Source: Roseobacter litoralis Och 149
GTDB taxonomy: Bacteria > Pseudomonadota > Alphaproteobacteria > Rhodobacterales > Rhodobacteraceae
Direction: 5' to 3'
DNA: 64,000 bases
Assembly (NCBI RefSeq): GCF_000154785.2
Contig: NC_015730.1
Coordinates: 4,441,212-4,505,211 of the forward strand
Below the pieces are notes generated by a model. It saw only the letters and a program-made list of their open reading frames with translations. It did no database searches and was not told where the DNA came from. Of the stretch, positions 1 through 8,537 are shown in pieces (position 1 is the first letter of the stretch; each line of letters begins with the position of its first letter). The translations under genes were made by a program, and so were the position numbers.

Positions 1-370
1 GCCCGTCTTCGGGAATATAGACGACCTCAACCTCGTGACCGCCGGCGATGCGCACAAGGTATTTGCGCGTGCCGTCCTCGCTGACCTGACGGGTGACGAC
101 CTCCGGGACTTCGACGACGAATTTTTCCTTGAGTTCCGCGCGATAGGCCTTGGACAGGTTGGTCATCAGATCAAAGTCGCGCACGCCCCATTGATAGATC
201 CATTGCCAGATTTGCCCCACACGCATCTTTGCCTGCTTTTCGGGCGTGCCCTCGGCAATCAACACGTCGCGCATGGCTGCACGGGTCAACCCAACCAGAT
301 TGACGGGACCGTCCGGCAATTTGCGCGGAATGGTGTGGACATCTTGCGTGATGGGCGCGTTGGCGGACAT
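1..370 (-). CDS. rlmN: 23S rRNA adenine-2503 methyltransferase RlmN, N-terminal part only
   Basis: Cytoplasmic radical-SAM enzyme that methylates C2 of A2503 in 23S rRNA (and A37 of some tRNAs). Only the first 123 codons are visible, because the gene runs off the left edge. I translated the minus strand from the ATG at 370. The N-terminal accessory domain has the family pattern: a PEKQAKMRVGQIWQWIY segment around residues 45-61, then an LSKAYRAELKEKF helix and the start of the catalytic barrel (KYLVRIAGGHEVEVVYIPEDG). The CxxxCxxC cluster would lie outside the window. The divergent IalB-type neighbour is a usual Rhodobacterales arrangement. Confidence 0.9.
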   Translation of the reverse strand, partial: MSANAPITQDVHTIPRKLPDGPVNLVGLTRAAMRDVLIAEGTPEKQAKMRVGQIWQWIYQWGVRDFDLMTNLSKAYRAELKEKFVVEVPEVVTRQVSEDGTRKYLVRIAGGHEVEVVYIPEDG

Positions 371-478
371 AAGAACGACTCTCAAATGGCTGAATGCCGC
401 TCTATATAGGGTTTTCCAAACAGATCAAAACAAAAAGCCCCACCCGCGGGCAGGGCGATGCCTCACATGCACTCAGTG

Positions 479-1009
479 TCAGCCCGCGCAGCGTTTTTCG
501 GCGTCTTCGGTTGCCGCCGTAAACCCGAGCAGCGAGAACGTGTCCTTGGTGGTTGTCCCCCGGCTGGAAATCCCGGTCACAACCGCGTCTGCCCCACGTT
601 TCATGGCCGCCACGATCTTGGCATCATCCGCCGCACTTGCCGGCCATGCCCAATCGCCATCGGTAAACAGGGAATACTCAGTGCCACTGATCGCCATCGT
701 TACCTGACTGCCGTCCCGGAACGGATAACCGCCGGTAAAGGCCACCTGACCATTGGCATTGGCCGAGGGGTGGAAAGAGACCATCAGCAATATGTCGCCC
801 CGGGTGGCCGCAACAACACGCCCCTCGCGGGTATTTACCGTCTCCGTCGGGACAGAAACGCTCCAGCATTCTTTTGGATCGTTTTCTACAAAAACGCTCC
901 AGTCGGTCTCGGCGGCGACCCGGTTGCTGCTCACGTCTTGCGCAGCGGCGTATGATCCGATGAGCAGCGTTGCACTGGCCAACCCCAGAAAACTCTTGGT
1001 AATTCGCAT
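479..1009 (-). CDS. IalB-family (invasion-associated locus B) periplasmic protein
   Basis: A 176-residue exported protein. Residues 1-23 form a Sec signal peptide (MRITK, then a hydrophobic stretch ending AAAQ). The mature part has the IalB-like beta-rich pattern: DWSVFVENDPKECWSVS near residues 36-52, a central VSFHPSANANGQVAFTGGYPF stretch, and a late conserved cysteine (KRCAG at the very C-terminus). The family was named from Bartonella invasion, but in free-living roseobacters its role is unknown and is probably envelope-related. The start is supported by a GGAGG-type ribosome binding site about 9 nt upstream. It stands alone, in the same direction as rlmN with about 110 bp between them. 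Confidence 0.8.
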   Translation of the reverse strand: MRITKSFLGLASATLLIGSYAAAQDVSSNRVAAETDWSVFVENDPKECWSVSVPTETVNTREGRVVAATRGDILLMVSFHPSANANGQVAFTGGYPFRDGSQVTMAISGTEYSLFTDGDWAWPASAADDAKIVAAMKRGADAVVTGISSRGTTTKDTFSLLGFTAATEDAEKRCAG

Positions 1010-1183
1010 GTTTTACAGCCTCCAGCTGTGCTAACCTCAATCTGTCCTTCTGTTACGGCGGGTCTTTTTTACACCACTCTTTACAACAGACGACCTTGTT
1101 TCTCGATAAAAGTAACAGTAGCGCAATCTTGACAGTAGGCGAAAGCCTGATTGGCAAGAATTCGCTAAAACGTGAGGAAAAAA

Positions 1184-2164
1184 ATGTCACAACCGGTTCC
1201 AATGGTCGAAATCTGGCGCGGTCCGTTTCTGGAGAGTATGCACACAGGCCATGCGGTGATCTGTGACGGAGCAGGCGAAATCATCGATGCCTGGGGCGAT
1301 CCGGATCAGGTGATGTTGTCGCGCAGCTCATCGAAAATGATTCAAGCGCTACCATTGGTTGAGTCTGGTGCCGCAGATGCCATGGGCCTTACATCGCAAC
1401 ATCTGGCGCTGGCCTGTTCGTCGCATGAGGGCGCCCCCATGCACACGCAGCGCGTCCGCGCATGGCTATCGACGCTTGATCTGACAGATGATGCACTGCG
1501 CTGCGGGTCGCATATGCCCTACGATCAGACGACGCATGATCAGATGCTCATTGCGGCTGAGAAGCCGTGCCAGTTCCACAACAATTGCTCTGGTAAGCAT
1601 ACCGGCTTTTTGACGCTGTCCAAACACCTCGGTGGCAATGCGGAGTATCTCGAAACAGATCACCCGGTGCAAAAGGCTGTGTTGGAGGCGTTTGAAAGGG
1701 TCACATCCGAAACATCGCCCGGCTTTGGCATCGACGGGTGTTCGGCTCCGAATTTTGCGGGCACTTTGCACGGGATGGCCCGCGCGATGTCACGCTTTGC
1801 AGCCAGCCCAGAGGACAGTGCCGAGGCGCGCCTGCACCGGGCCATGCGGCTGCATCCTGAACTGGTGGCGGGTGAAAATTGCGCCTGTACGGATTTAATG
1901 CGGGCGACCGACGGCAAAGCAGTTGTCAAAACCGGGGCCGAAGGATTCTTCAACGTGATTATACCGGAACAGAAGGTCGGCATCGCGCTGAAGATCACCG
2001 ATGGGACGACGCGCGCGTCCGAATGTGCGATTGCGGCGATTTTGGTCAAACTGGGCGTTCTGGCGGCAGATCACCCCGCGACGATGAAATATGTGAATGC
2101 CCCCATTCTGAACCGCAGGGGGCTCACCACAGGCTATATGCGCGCCGCACCCGCGCTGCTGTAG
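1184..2164 (+). CDS. L-asparaginase II-type protein (AnsA-like, PF06089 family)
   Basis: Predicted cytoplasmic asparaginase of the alphaproteobacterial/rhizobial-type family, hydrolysing L-asparagine to aspartate and ammonia. The 326-residue protein carries family-typical blocks: SSSKMIQALPLVESG near residue 50, CSSHEGAPMHTQRV near 82, CGSHMPYDQ near 109, and HNNCSGKHTGFL near 136 (the probable active-site Ser/Lys region). The ATG at 1184 is preferred over an upstream GTG at 1172, because GAGG at 1174-1177 is correctly spaced as a ribosome binding site. It converges with serB with only 7 bp between the stop codons. No separate terminator is visible. Confidence 0.83.
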   Translation: MSQPVPMVEIWRGPFLESMHTGHAVICDGAGEIIDAWGDPDQVMLSRSSSKMIQALPLVESGAADAMGLTSQHLALACSSHEGAPMHTQRVRAWLSTLDLTDDALRCGSHMPYDQTTHDQMLIAAEKPCQFHNNCSGKHTGFLTLSKHLGGNAEYLETDHPVQKAVLEAFERVTSETSPGFGIDGCSAPNFAGTLHGMARAMSRFAASPEDSAEARLHRAMRLHPELVAGENCACTDLMRATDGKAVVKTGAEGFFNVIIPEQKVGIALKITDGTTRASECAIAAILVKLGVLAADHPATMKYVNAPILNRRGLTTGYMRAAPALL

Positions 2165-2171
2165 CAGGCCA

Positions 2172-3047
2172 TTATGCCGGGTGCACGAAGTCGCCTTCGC
2201 CATAGCCTTGCAGATACAATAATGCGGTCAGATCACCGTGATTGATGCGGATATCACATTGGGCGGCAACGCTTGGCTTGGCATGCAGGGCGACACCGGT
2301 GCCCGCAGCTTTCAGCATGCCCAGATCATTCGCACCGTCCCCAACCGCAAGTACGTCGCTTGTTGAGATGCCCAGACGCTGCGTGATTTCATTCAACGCA
2401 TCGACTTTGGCTTGCTGGCCCAGAATGGGCGTGCCGACCTCTCCGGTGAGGGTGTCGTTTTTGGTAAGCAACGTATTGGCACGGTTTTCGTCAAAGCCGA
2501 GCTTGCTGGCGACCGACTGAGTGAAGGCCGTGAAGCCACCGGACACCAGCGCGGCATGCGCGCCATTGGCCTTCATCGTCGACAAAAGCACTGGACCGCC
2601 CGGCATCAGAGTGATGCGCGATGACAGCACATGATCAATGGTTGCAAGCGGCAACCCCTTGAGAAGGCCGACGCGTTCCCGCAGGGCGGCATCGAAATCC
2701 AGCTCGCCATTCATGGCCCGTGCCGTGATCCCTTTGACATGCTCCCCGACGCCAGCCTCGTCAGCAAGTTCGTCGATGCATTCCTGCTGGATCATTGTGC
2801 TGTCCATGTCAGCCAACAGCATTTTCTTGCGCCGCCCTGTCGCAGATTGTGCGACCAGGTCAACCCCCAGCGCCTGCACTTCAGCCCAGACCTCCCAGAG
2901 GTTTACCGGCTTTTGTGCAACCTCAAATTCGGCGGCACCGCGCGGTGACAACCACGTAATATCCCCACCGCCCCACGCATTTCGCAAGGCATCAACCAAA
3001 GCGAGGTCAAGCATCTCAGGCTTTGCAATGAGGGTGATTGAAAACAT
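2172..3047 (-). CDS. serB: Phosphoserine phosphatase SerB
   Basis: Last step of the phosphorylated serine pathway: O-phospho-L-serine to serine plus phosphate. It is a 291-residue HAD-superfamily enzyme. Residues 1-70 form an N-terminal ACT-like extension. The catalytic DxDxT motif is at D80-M-D82-S-T (nucleophile Asp80, acid/base Asp82). It is followed by the SGGF substrate loop and the late GDGANDLGML metal-binding motif. The start is the ATG at 3047, giving MFSITL; the open frame extends further upstream, but without homology-like sequence. In related genomes serB lies divergently next to serC-serA. Here those genes are 48 kb away because the island sits between them. Confidence 0.95.
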   Translation of the reverse strand: MFSITLIAKPEMLDLALVDALRNAWGGGDITWLSPRGAAEFEVAQKPVNLWEVWAEVQALGVDLVAQSATGRRKKMLLADMDSTMIQQECIDELADEAGVGEHVKGITARAMNGELDFDAALRERVGLLKGLPLATIDHVLSSRITLMPGGPVLLSTMKANGAHAALVSGGFTAFTQSVASKLGFDENRANTLLTKNDTLTGEVGTPILGQQAKVDALNEITQRLGISTSDVLAVGDGANDLGMLKAAGTGVALHAKPSVAAQCDIRINHGDLTALLYLQGYGEGDFVHPA

Positions 3048-3345
3048 ATGCGTGGCATCCCATCGGATAGAAGTATGGGACGAAGTACACAGCTGCGCCC
3101 CTGCTCTGCAACCTCGGAACGCCTGATTTTTCGCAGGATGTATCATGGTCGACCATCTTGGATGGGCGCTCTTGGCTACTCGCAGAGTGGCACAGCCAGA
3201 CTGACGGCGTAAGCGCAGGGCCTGAGTGTTGCACGGTTTCGGCGTGTTTCCGATTGTGAACAGGCGGGCCGCCAAAACCGCAGATTCACGCGATATCTTT
3301 CCAGAAGCGGGTTGTGCCAGCCGGCCGCGTGAATTATCCGCATCC
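3048..3345. promoter_or_regulatory. Original serB/serC divergent intergenic region, now orphaned from serC
   Basis: No gene is seen. The segment lies between the serB start and the left attachment copy, so it should hold the serB promoter and, on the plus strand, the ancestral serC promoter. A loose plus-strand promoter-like pair is TTGTGC near 3312 with AATTAT near 3332. This is inference from position. The sequence alone does not prove a promoter. Confidence 0.45.
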
Positions 3346-3371
3346 GTGGGACACCCTTCCCCAACGAAGGG
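3346..3371 (+). repeat. Left attachment-site copy (attL core) of the island: partial serC leader
   Basis: Twenty-six bases identical, in the same orientation, to 51393-51418. It contains a 6-bp hairpin (CCCTTC 3354-3359 with GAAGGG 3366-3371, loop CCCAAC). This is the first stem of the serC leader. The second, ribosome-binding-site stem and the serC gene are missing here. The flanks differ on both sides, as expected for a recombination core. The 3' end of the integrase remnant lies 66 bp inward. Confidence 0.75.
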
Positions 3372-3437
3372 TCCAAGTCATTTTTATATTTCCTTTTAAT
3401 TACAGTTACTTGTTTGATTTATTGCTTGGGCTTGTGT

Positions 3438-3816
3438 CTATTTTGTGCCAAAAAGCACATCTATGACGGTCGGATCATCCATCGCATGAGCATAAAATTT
3501 CATAACTGTTCCTACGTCTTTCCAGCCACCGCGTACCGCAACAGTCTTTGGGTCTATCCCTGCCTGCAGCATCGAAGTTGTAAATCCGTGGCGGCAACAG
3601 TGGGGCGATAGCTTTTCGATACCCGCTCGCTCAATGACGTTATTCCAGACCTGCCCCACGCTTTCGCCAGAGGCATACTGGAACACCAGACTGTCAAGTT
3701 TGCGGTTTGAAGGAATGTTCGCCAATGCCGCGATGACTGGCGGCGACAGGTGCGCGACGCGTTGGTCATCGATTTTGGTTTGATTGATCACTGCCTTCTT
3801 TTGAAAGAGCTCAACG
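3438..3816 (-). pseudogene. Tyrosine recombinase (phage-type integrase), C-terminal catalytic fragment
   Basis: About 126 residues of the catalytic domain of a site-specific tyrosine recombinase. Visible are the HCCRHGF box (His and Arg of the H-x-x-R motif), the following RGGW segment and the nucleophile region MKFYAHA with its Tyr. Everything upstream, including the N-terminal DNA-binding domain and the first catalytic Arg, was removed when IS6 copy A landed at 3817. The surviving 3' end faces the left 26-bp core, the usual place for an integrase at the edge of its element. The truncation should make it inactive. This gene is the main evidence that the island integrated by site-specific recombination. 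Confidence 0.85.
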
Positions 3817-4637
3817 GGGACTGTTGCATTAATCAACTTGCTTGGCCACGGTTAAGCTTTTGAGGTTAGCCATGCCACGCGAATCGCCCTTCAAGTACCA
3901 CCGCTTTCCACGCGAAATCATTCTTTGTGCGGTGCGCTGGTACCTGCGCTATGCTCTGCCTTATCAAGATGTCGTCGATTTGCTCGCAGAGCGCGGGATC
4001 CACGCTGATCGTTCGACCGTCTATCGCTGGGTTCATAAGTTTGCTCCGGAGATCACCAAAAGAACCGAAAAACACTTGCGCCGGGCCAGTGTCGAATGGC
4101 ATGTCGATGAAACCTATATCCGCGTTGGTGGCAAATGGCGCTACCTATGGCATGCCATCGACGCAAACGGGCAGATGATCGACTTCCGTTTGACCGCGCG
4201 GAGGGATGCCAAGGCAGCTAAGGCCTTTCTTAACAAAGCGATTGAGCGTGTACGGCTCCATCGTCCGGTCATCATCGTGACAGACAAAGCCCCGACCTAT
4301 CGCCGCGTCATCCGAGAGATCAACCACCGCTACGATCCGCATTTTGACAGTACCCGACACATCGACCGAAAGTGGCGCAATAACCTCATTGAGAGCGATC
4401 ATGCGGCGATGAAGCGGATCCTTGGATATCGTCAGAGCTTTCGATCTTTACGATCGGCAAAGGCAACCTTGAGCGGTATAGAAACTATCCGAACGATCAA
4501 ACGCGGCCACATCCAGCACAGACAACCCGGCGTCCTGGGCGAGATCGCGTTTATCGATGCCCTCTTCTATGGCTCCGCATGAATTCTGGTCATATGAGGG
4601 CCCATGCATGTCGTCATCGGATTAATGCAACAGTCCC
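3817..4637 (+). mobile_element. IS6-family insertion sequence, copy A (821 bp)
   Basis: Bounded by inverted repeats GGGACTGTTGCATTAATC (left) and its complement (right end 4637). It contains one transposase gene. It is the same length as copy B at 13018-13838, with an identical predicted transposase, in opposite orientation. The 8-bp flanks do not match each other, so no target duplication is visible, which suggests recombination after insertion. Confidence 0.9.
3872..4582 (+). CDS. IS6-family DDE transposase, copy A
   Basis: Transposase of IS6 copy A, 236 residues from the ATG at 3872 (MPRESPFKYHRFP); a TTG at 3842 could add ten residues. An N-terminal zinc-ribbon/HTH region (VDLLAERGIHADRSTVYRWVHKF) precedes the DDE core: Asp in WHVDETYIRVGGKWRYLW, Asp in VTDKAPTYRR, Glu in NNLIESDHAAMKR. 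The length is normal for the family, and no lesion is seen, so it looks functional. The protein is identical to copy B. IS6 elements move by replicative cointegration and drive deletions and inversions of neighbouring DNA, which fits the truncated genes on both outer sides. Confidence 0.95.
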   Translation: MPRESPFKYHRFPREIILCAVRWYLRYALPYQDVVDLLAERGIHADRSTVYRWVHKFAPEITKRTEKHLRRASVEWHVDETYIRVGGKWRYLWHAIDANGQMIDFRLTARRDAKAAKAFLNKAIERVRLHRPVIIVTDKAPTYRRVIREINHRYDPHFDSTRHIDRKWRNNLIESDHAAMKRILGYRQSFRSLRSAKATLSGIETIRTIKRGHIQHRQPGVLGEIAFIDALFYGSA

Positions 4638-4648
4638 GTCTCATCTTT

Positions 4649-4687
4649 TACCCGGCAGTCGATCACGAAGTGATCTACCGAGAGGGC
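4649..4687 (+). repeat. Small palindromic repeat, copy 1 (39 bp)
   Basis: Starts TACCCGGCAG and ends CTACCGAGAGGGC. The inner stem is GATCAC/GTGATC around a GAA loop. It is homologous to 47399-47437 (same strand) and 11993-12035 (opposite strand). It directly follows, on the minus strand, an IS6-type transposase remnant at the QWHV position, so it appears to interrupt a transposase reading frame. Confidence 0.75.
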
Positions 4688-4800
4688 ACATGCCATTGAA
4701 TCCCCCGCCATGCGCGGTGCTGGCCGTATGCGTGCTTGCGGATCTCCAGCCCGAATTTCTGCACCCAATGGTAGGGTACAGTGACGGTAGGTCTGAGCGC
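4688..4800 (-). pseudogene. IS6-family transposase fragment (second IS6 type)
   Basis: About 36 minus-strand codons resemble the HTH-to-catalytic junction of IS6 transposases: TVPYHWVQKFGLEIRKHAYG, then HRAWRGIQWHV, where intact relatives continue VDETY. It differs from copies A and B and is thus a separate, older element. The catalytic remainder is missing: the palindromic repeat at 4649-4687 and then IS copy A follow directly. Inactive. Confidence 0.7.
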
Positions 4801-5081
4801 TGAGAACTATCTCTCGATCATACGCACATCGCGCGCAACTGCGACAAGTGACCTATAGGATCTGGTTAATACCGGAGCGGTTACGCGTACGGGTGAGCGG
4901 CGCTACTCACGCTATATGCTCAAGTTGGAGGCCACATCTGCATAGTATTTTGGGACCTTTTGGCGGAAACCGGACTTTCGTTATAGTCTGAATCGCAGTC
5001 AGCGCTGCGGGTAAAGCGCTGTTTCATCGTGGCTGCTCCTTCGGCAGCTTTTGGAGATCATGCACAGCCTAAAACGTTCGT
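4801..5081. other. Gene-free spacer beside the tetR gene
   Basis: No reading frame with recognisable protein features and no clear element ends were seen. It is probably IS debris between the IS6 fragment and the regulator. A CTGCTCCTTCGGCAG-type short hairpin near 5034-5048 could be a weak terminator for the tetR transcript, but it has no good T-tract. Confidence 0.4.
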
Positions 5082-5720
5082 TCATGGATCGACCCGGTTA
5101 CACAAATCAGAAGCAATCAGTTGACCGAACGCCAGTGTTTGTGCTGCGACCCGCGTCCGTAGGACGTCCAATTGCATATCGTCCTGTGTGACAAATTCCA
5201 AAAACATTTGGTTAAGGTTGTTGAAAAGTAAAATGCCAACCAGTCCGGGATCAATATCGCGCCGTACTGAGCCGCGGTTTTGCAACTCAGCAACAAGGTC
5301 GCTCATTTGCGCGGCAAGGCGCTGGTCCATCTCAAAGTAGCGTCGCCCGTTGGGTGTGCCGGGGGCCTCTATCGCCAGTGCCATCGCGCTGCGCCACATT
5401 TCTTTAGACAGATATTTTAGGGAGTGATCGTAGTATGAAAATATCAAAGCGAGCAATGCGTCACCAACAGCCTCGGGTGGATCGGCTAATATCGCGAGGC
5501 CAGCTTCAAGGACCTCTTCGACCTCCATTGTGACGGTGGCCATCAGTATATCGCCCTTGGTCTGGTAATAATTGTAAACGGTGCCGACAGAGACTTCCGC
5601 CATCTCGGCTAAGTCCTCGATTCTTACGGCGCGATAACCATCTGCCCGAAACTTAGTCACCGCTGCCTGCAAAATGCGCCTTTCGCGGTCTGCTTTCTGT
5701 TTCTCACGCAATCCGGCCAT
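5082..5720 (-). CDS. TetR/AcrR-family transcriptional regulator
   Basis: A 212-residue predicted DNA-binding repressor. Residues 10-58 form the TetR-type HTH domain (RRILQAAVTKFRADGYRAV, then EVSVGTVYNYYQTKGDIL). The rest is a helical ligand-binding/dimer domain with no recognisable ligand motif. It is divergent from the ABC importer operon, with 129 bp between the start codons. It is therefore the likely regulator of that operon and of itself, perhaps responding to the imported substrate. The shared intergenic region contains GTTGAC...TTCAAC half-sites (about 5762-5790) that could be its operator. Family assignment is firm; target and ligand are inference. Confidence 0.88.
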   Translation of the reverse strand: MAGLREKQKADRERRILQAAVTKFRADGYRAVRIEDLAEMAEVSVGTVYNYYQTKGDILMATVTMEVEEVLEAGLAILADPPEAVGDALLALIFSYYDHSLKYLSKEMWRSAMALAIEAPGTPNGRRYFEMDQRLAAQMSDLVAELQNRGSVRRDIDPGLVGILLFNNLNQMFLEFVTQDDMQLDVLRTRVAAQTLAFGQLIASDLCNRVDP

Positions 5721-5849
5721 CTGTTTTTACTCGTCCTCTTGTCGCGTCAAAAATATTTAGTGTTGACTATAAAGATGAATGACTTCAACTTTTTTATCAA
5801 GAGTTCCGCGATAAGCGGTCAAACTCCACATCGAAAAGGAATCTTGGAC
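5721..5849. promoter_or_regulatory. Divergent tetR / ABC-operon control region
   Basis: AT-rich spacer between divergent genes. It contains an imperfect inverted repeat (GTTGAC ... TTCAAC, about 5762-5790) overlapping a TTGACT/TATAAAG promoter-like stretch. This is consistent with a TetR operator. AAAAGGA at 5834-5840 is the ribosome binding site that fixes the downstream start at 5850. Confidence 0.45.
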
Positions 5850-6905
5850 ATGAAAAATCTGACTTCTGCATTGTTGGCCACAACTGTTTTGACCTGCGCG
5901 GCAGGTGCTGTGGCCGCACAAGAGCAGATGAATGCTCTGGTTTGGTGCGATCATATGGATCCCGAATTGATTGCCCCGTTTGAGGCGATGCATAACGTCA
6001 CCGTCAATTTGCGCGAATACGAAGGGACTGGCGCGGCACTCGCACTGCTGGACCAATCGCGCCCCGGAGATTGGGATGTCCTCGTCATCGACGGCATCGA
6101 CGTTTTCCGCGCGGTGGAGGCGGGCATCTTGGCACCTCTGGATGCGGATCAACTTCCTATCGATGATTTTTTCCCTGAGGTCGTCATGGAAGACGTCAAC
6201 ACAGTTGATGGCGTGACCTATGCCGTGACCGAAAAGTTCGGCTACAACACCATTTCGTATAATACGAGTAAGGTTGACCCAGCGGACATGGAATCGCTAG
6301 CAACTGTCTGGTCCGAAAAGTATCAGGACCGGATTTCGATCTATGACTACTACCTCCCTGTGATGGGACTTGCTGCGATGTCGCAAGGGATCGCTACAGC
6401 GGACATTGGTGGTGATAATCTAGATGCAATTGGTAGCGTCATGACAACGATGCGGTCGCGTGCTGCATCTGTTGCCGGCGTAGTCGCCGCGCAAACAGCG
6501 CTGGCAACAGGTGAAGTCGATATTGTCGTCGGCGGGGGTGAATGGCTGACTGCTGTGCTGGCCGAAGAACAACCTGAACTGACGTGGACGATCCCGTCCG
6601 AAGGTGCGGTGCGGTGGACCCAGTCGATCGGTGTCGTTGAAGGCACACAACAGCCCGATCTGGCGCTTGAGTTCATTAAATATATTGTCAGCCCCGAAGG
6701 GCAGGCACGGTTGGCGACGTCGTCGTGTTTTTGGGGAATGCCAGCAAATGAGAGCGCTGGTGATGTTCTGACTGACGATCAGAAAGCTGTGCTGCGGTGG
6801 GACCAGCAACCCGATTATCTGGCCCGCACTCAGCTTTACCCAGCACCCGACGATGCGCTGGATTCTGATATGCAGGACCTGTGGCTGAATACATTATCAC
6901 AGTAG
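5850..6905 (+). CDS. ABC transporter substrate-binding protein (spermidine/putrescine PotD-type)
   Basis: Periplasmic binding protein of a PotABCD-like importer, 351 residues. A Sec signal peptide covers residues 1-23 (MKNLTSALLATTVLTCAAG, then AVAAQ). The mature protein has the PotD/extracellular-solute-binding-1 layout: an early acidic region NALVWCDHMDPELIAPFE, a hinge segment AVTEKFGYNTISYN, and the late KYIVSPEGQARLA block. The start is set by the ATG at 5850 with AAAAGGA upstream; an earlier in-frame start lacks one and would destroy the signal peptide. It is the first gene of a five-gene operon. The likely ligand class is a polyamine or similar cation, but family members vary and the exact substrate is unknown. 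Confidence 0.85.
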   Translation: MKNLTSALLATTVLTCAAGAVAAQEQMNALVWCDHMDPELIAPFEAMHNVTVNLREYEGTGAALALLDQSRPGDWDVLVIDGIDVFRAVEAGILAPLDADQLPIDDFFPEVVMEDVNTVDGVTYAVTEKFGYNTISYNTSKVDPADMESLATVWSEKYQDRISIYDYYLPVMGLAAMSQGIATADIGGDNLDAIGSVMTTMRSRAASVAGVVAAQTALATGEVDIVVGGGEWLTAVLAEEQPELTWTIPSEGAVRWTQSIGVVEGTQQPDLALEFIKYIVSPEGQARLATSSCFWGMPANESAGDVLTDDQKAVLRWDQQPDYLARTQLYPAPDDALDSDMQDLWLNTLSQ

Positions 6906-6915
6906 GGCATGGCGA

Positions 6916-7767
6916 ATGAGCGCTACCGGTCGGCGCGGGCAGGGCTGGGGTTTTGTAGCCCCGGCTTTGATGTGGACGCTTGCATTTTTCATCGTGCCCT
7001 TCATCGTCATGGGCGCAATGAGCCTTGCAACGCTCGATGGACGCACGCTGATCTGGGGGCTGTCTTTACAGAACTATGCAGAACTTGCCGAAAAGCGTTT
7101 CTTGTGGCGTGCGATTGTTGTGTCGCTCGAAATTACGATCACCGTGACCGTGGTTTCGGTCTTGCTGGCCTATCCGCTGGCATGGATCATTGCGTTTAAT
7201 GTCCCCAAGCGCTGGCAGCGACTGGTGCTATTGTTGGCGATCTTGCCGTTCTGGACATCTTATGTTGTGCGATCATATGCGTGGCTGTTGGTGCTGGCGC
7301 GTGATGGGGTGGTCAATCAAACCATGATGAATATTGGCCTGATCGCAGAACCTTTGACGCTGGCCAATACCCGCTTTGCGACGGTTACAGGTTTTGTACA
7401 TTTCTTTGTGATGCTCCTGACGCTCACGATCTATGCCAATCTGGTACAACTCTCGCCCAATTACCGGCGTGCTGCGCAAGATCTGGGCGCAAGCGCAATT
7501 CAAACCTTTCGACATGTGATCCTGCCGTTGACCCTGCCCGGGATCGTGACGGGGGCTTTCCTAACCTTCGTGCTTTGCATTGGTGACTACGTCACCCCGC
7601 AGATCTTGGGTGGCAATACAGAATTAACAGTGCCGCAAGTCATTATGGTGCAACTGGGCCGACGCGCTGATTTCCCGCTGGCCGCTGCATTGGCGATCGT
7701 TCTGATGGGCATCGTGACGCTGGTGTATATTGCAGCTGTGCGCTGGTTGCGATTGGACCGGCTATGA
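6916..7767 (+). CDS. ABC transporter permease (PotB-type)
   Basis: Inner-membrane permease of the importer, 283 residues with about six membrane segments. The first is ALMWTLAFFIVPFIVMGAM, near residues 17-35. The EAA-type coupling loop (RRAAQDLGASAIQTFRHVILPLTLPG, near residues 183-208) contacts the ATPase. It starts 10 bp after the binding-protein stop and overlaps the next permease by 4 bp, so the subunits are translationally coupled. The pairing of two separate permeases with one ATPase is typical of the polyamine/2-aminoethylphosphonate/iron class. Confidence 0.88.
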   Translation: MSATGRRGQGWGFVAPALMWTLAFFIVPFIVMGAMSLATLDGRTLIWGLSLQNYAELAEKRFLWRAIVVSLEITITVTVVSVLLAYPLAWIIAFNVPKRWQRLVLLLAILPFWTSYVVRSYAWLLVLARDGVVNQTMMNIGLIAEPLTLANTRFATVTGFVHFFVMLLTLTIYANLVQLSPNYRRAAQDLGASAIQTFRHVILPLTLPGIVTGAFLTFVLCIGDYVTPQILGGNTELTVPQVIMVQLGRRADFPLAAALAIVLMGIVTLVYIAAVRWLRLDRL

Positions 7768-8537
7768 CGCGCATATTGCCATGGATATATCTGGCGGCCG
7801 CTTTTGTTTTTATCTACCTGCCCGTTGGTACGCTGGTCTTGTTCTCCTTTCAGGACGGACAATTGCCTGTACCGCCGTTCAACGGTCCATCTTTGCGCTG
7901 GTATGCTGATGTTCTGGGTGACACCCGGCTCACGGCTGCTTTGGGCAATTCAGTGCTGGTGGCGTTCATCTCGTCTTTGATTGCGGTCAGCCTCGGGTTC
8001 TTGGCGGCCTACGGGCTGGCAAGACATGTCGTACCGGGATCTGCCCTTGTCAGGGGACTATTGATCGCGCCGCTGACGGTCAGCTACCTGATTGTAGGTT
8101 TGGGGCTGCTGATTGTCCTGACGCAGGCAGGTTTGGGCCTGTCTCTGATGACTGCCGGAATCGGCCACGTCGTCATCAACTTGCCGCTCGCGTTTGCAAT
8201 TATCTACGCGGCGATGGGCGCGCAGCAACAAAATGCTGAACGTGCCGCCCGTGATTTGGGCGCAAACGAAGCGCAGGTTATCGTGCTGGTGACTGTTCCA
8301 ATGCTGGCGCCTGCCATTGGTGCGGCGTTTTTCCTGTCGATGACGTTCAGTTGGGACGAGTTCATCATCGCGTTCCTGCTGACGCGTTTTGACGTGACTT
8401 TGCCAGTGGAAATCTGGTCGATGCTCCGGTCCGGCCTGTCACCGCGGTTGAATGCGATCGGCAGCATTGTGTTTCTTGTTTCTATTGCCGTTGTTCTCAT
8501 CCTTGAACTTCTTGTTTTTCGAAAGCGCCAGTCATGA
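7764..8537 (+). CDS. ABC transporter permease (PotC-type)
   Basis: Second permease, 257 residues, with six predicted membrane helices and the EAA loop ERAARDLGANEAQVIVLVTVP near residues 155-175. It overlaps both the upstream permease (4 bp) and the downstream ATPase gene (4 bp, ATGA). The C-terminus ends shortly after the last helix (VVLILELLVFRKRQS). It forms the heterodimeric channel with the preceding gene product. Confidence 0.88.
   Translation: MTRILPWIYLAAAFVFIYLPVGTLVLFSFQDGQLPVPPFNGPSLRWYADVLGDTRLTAALGNSVLVAFISSLIAVSLGFLAAYGLARHVVPGSALVRGLLIAPLTVSYLIVGLGLLIVLTQAGLGLSLMTAGIGHVVINLPLAFAIIYAAMGAQQQNAERAARDLGANEAQVIVLVTVPMLAPAIGAAFFLSMTFSWDEFIIAFLLTRFDVTLPVEIWSMLRSGLSPRLNAIGSIVFLVSIAVVLILELLVFRKRQS

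Noticed and set aside
1129-1161. TTGACA box upstream of the asparaginase gene as a sigma70 promoter
   Set aside because: No acceptable -10 element at 16-18 bp spacing (nearest is AAGAAT at about 21 bp).
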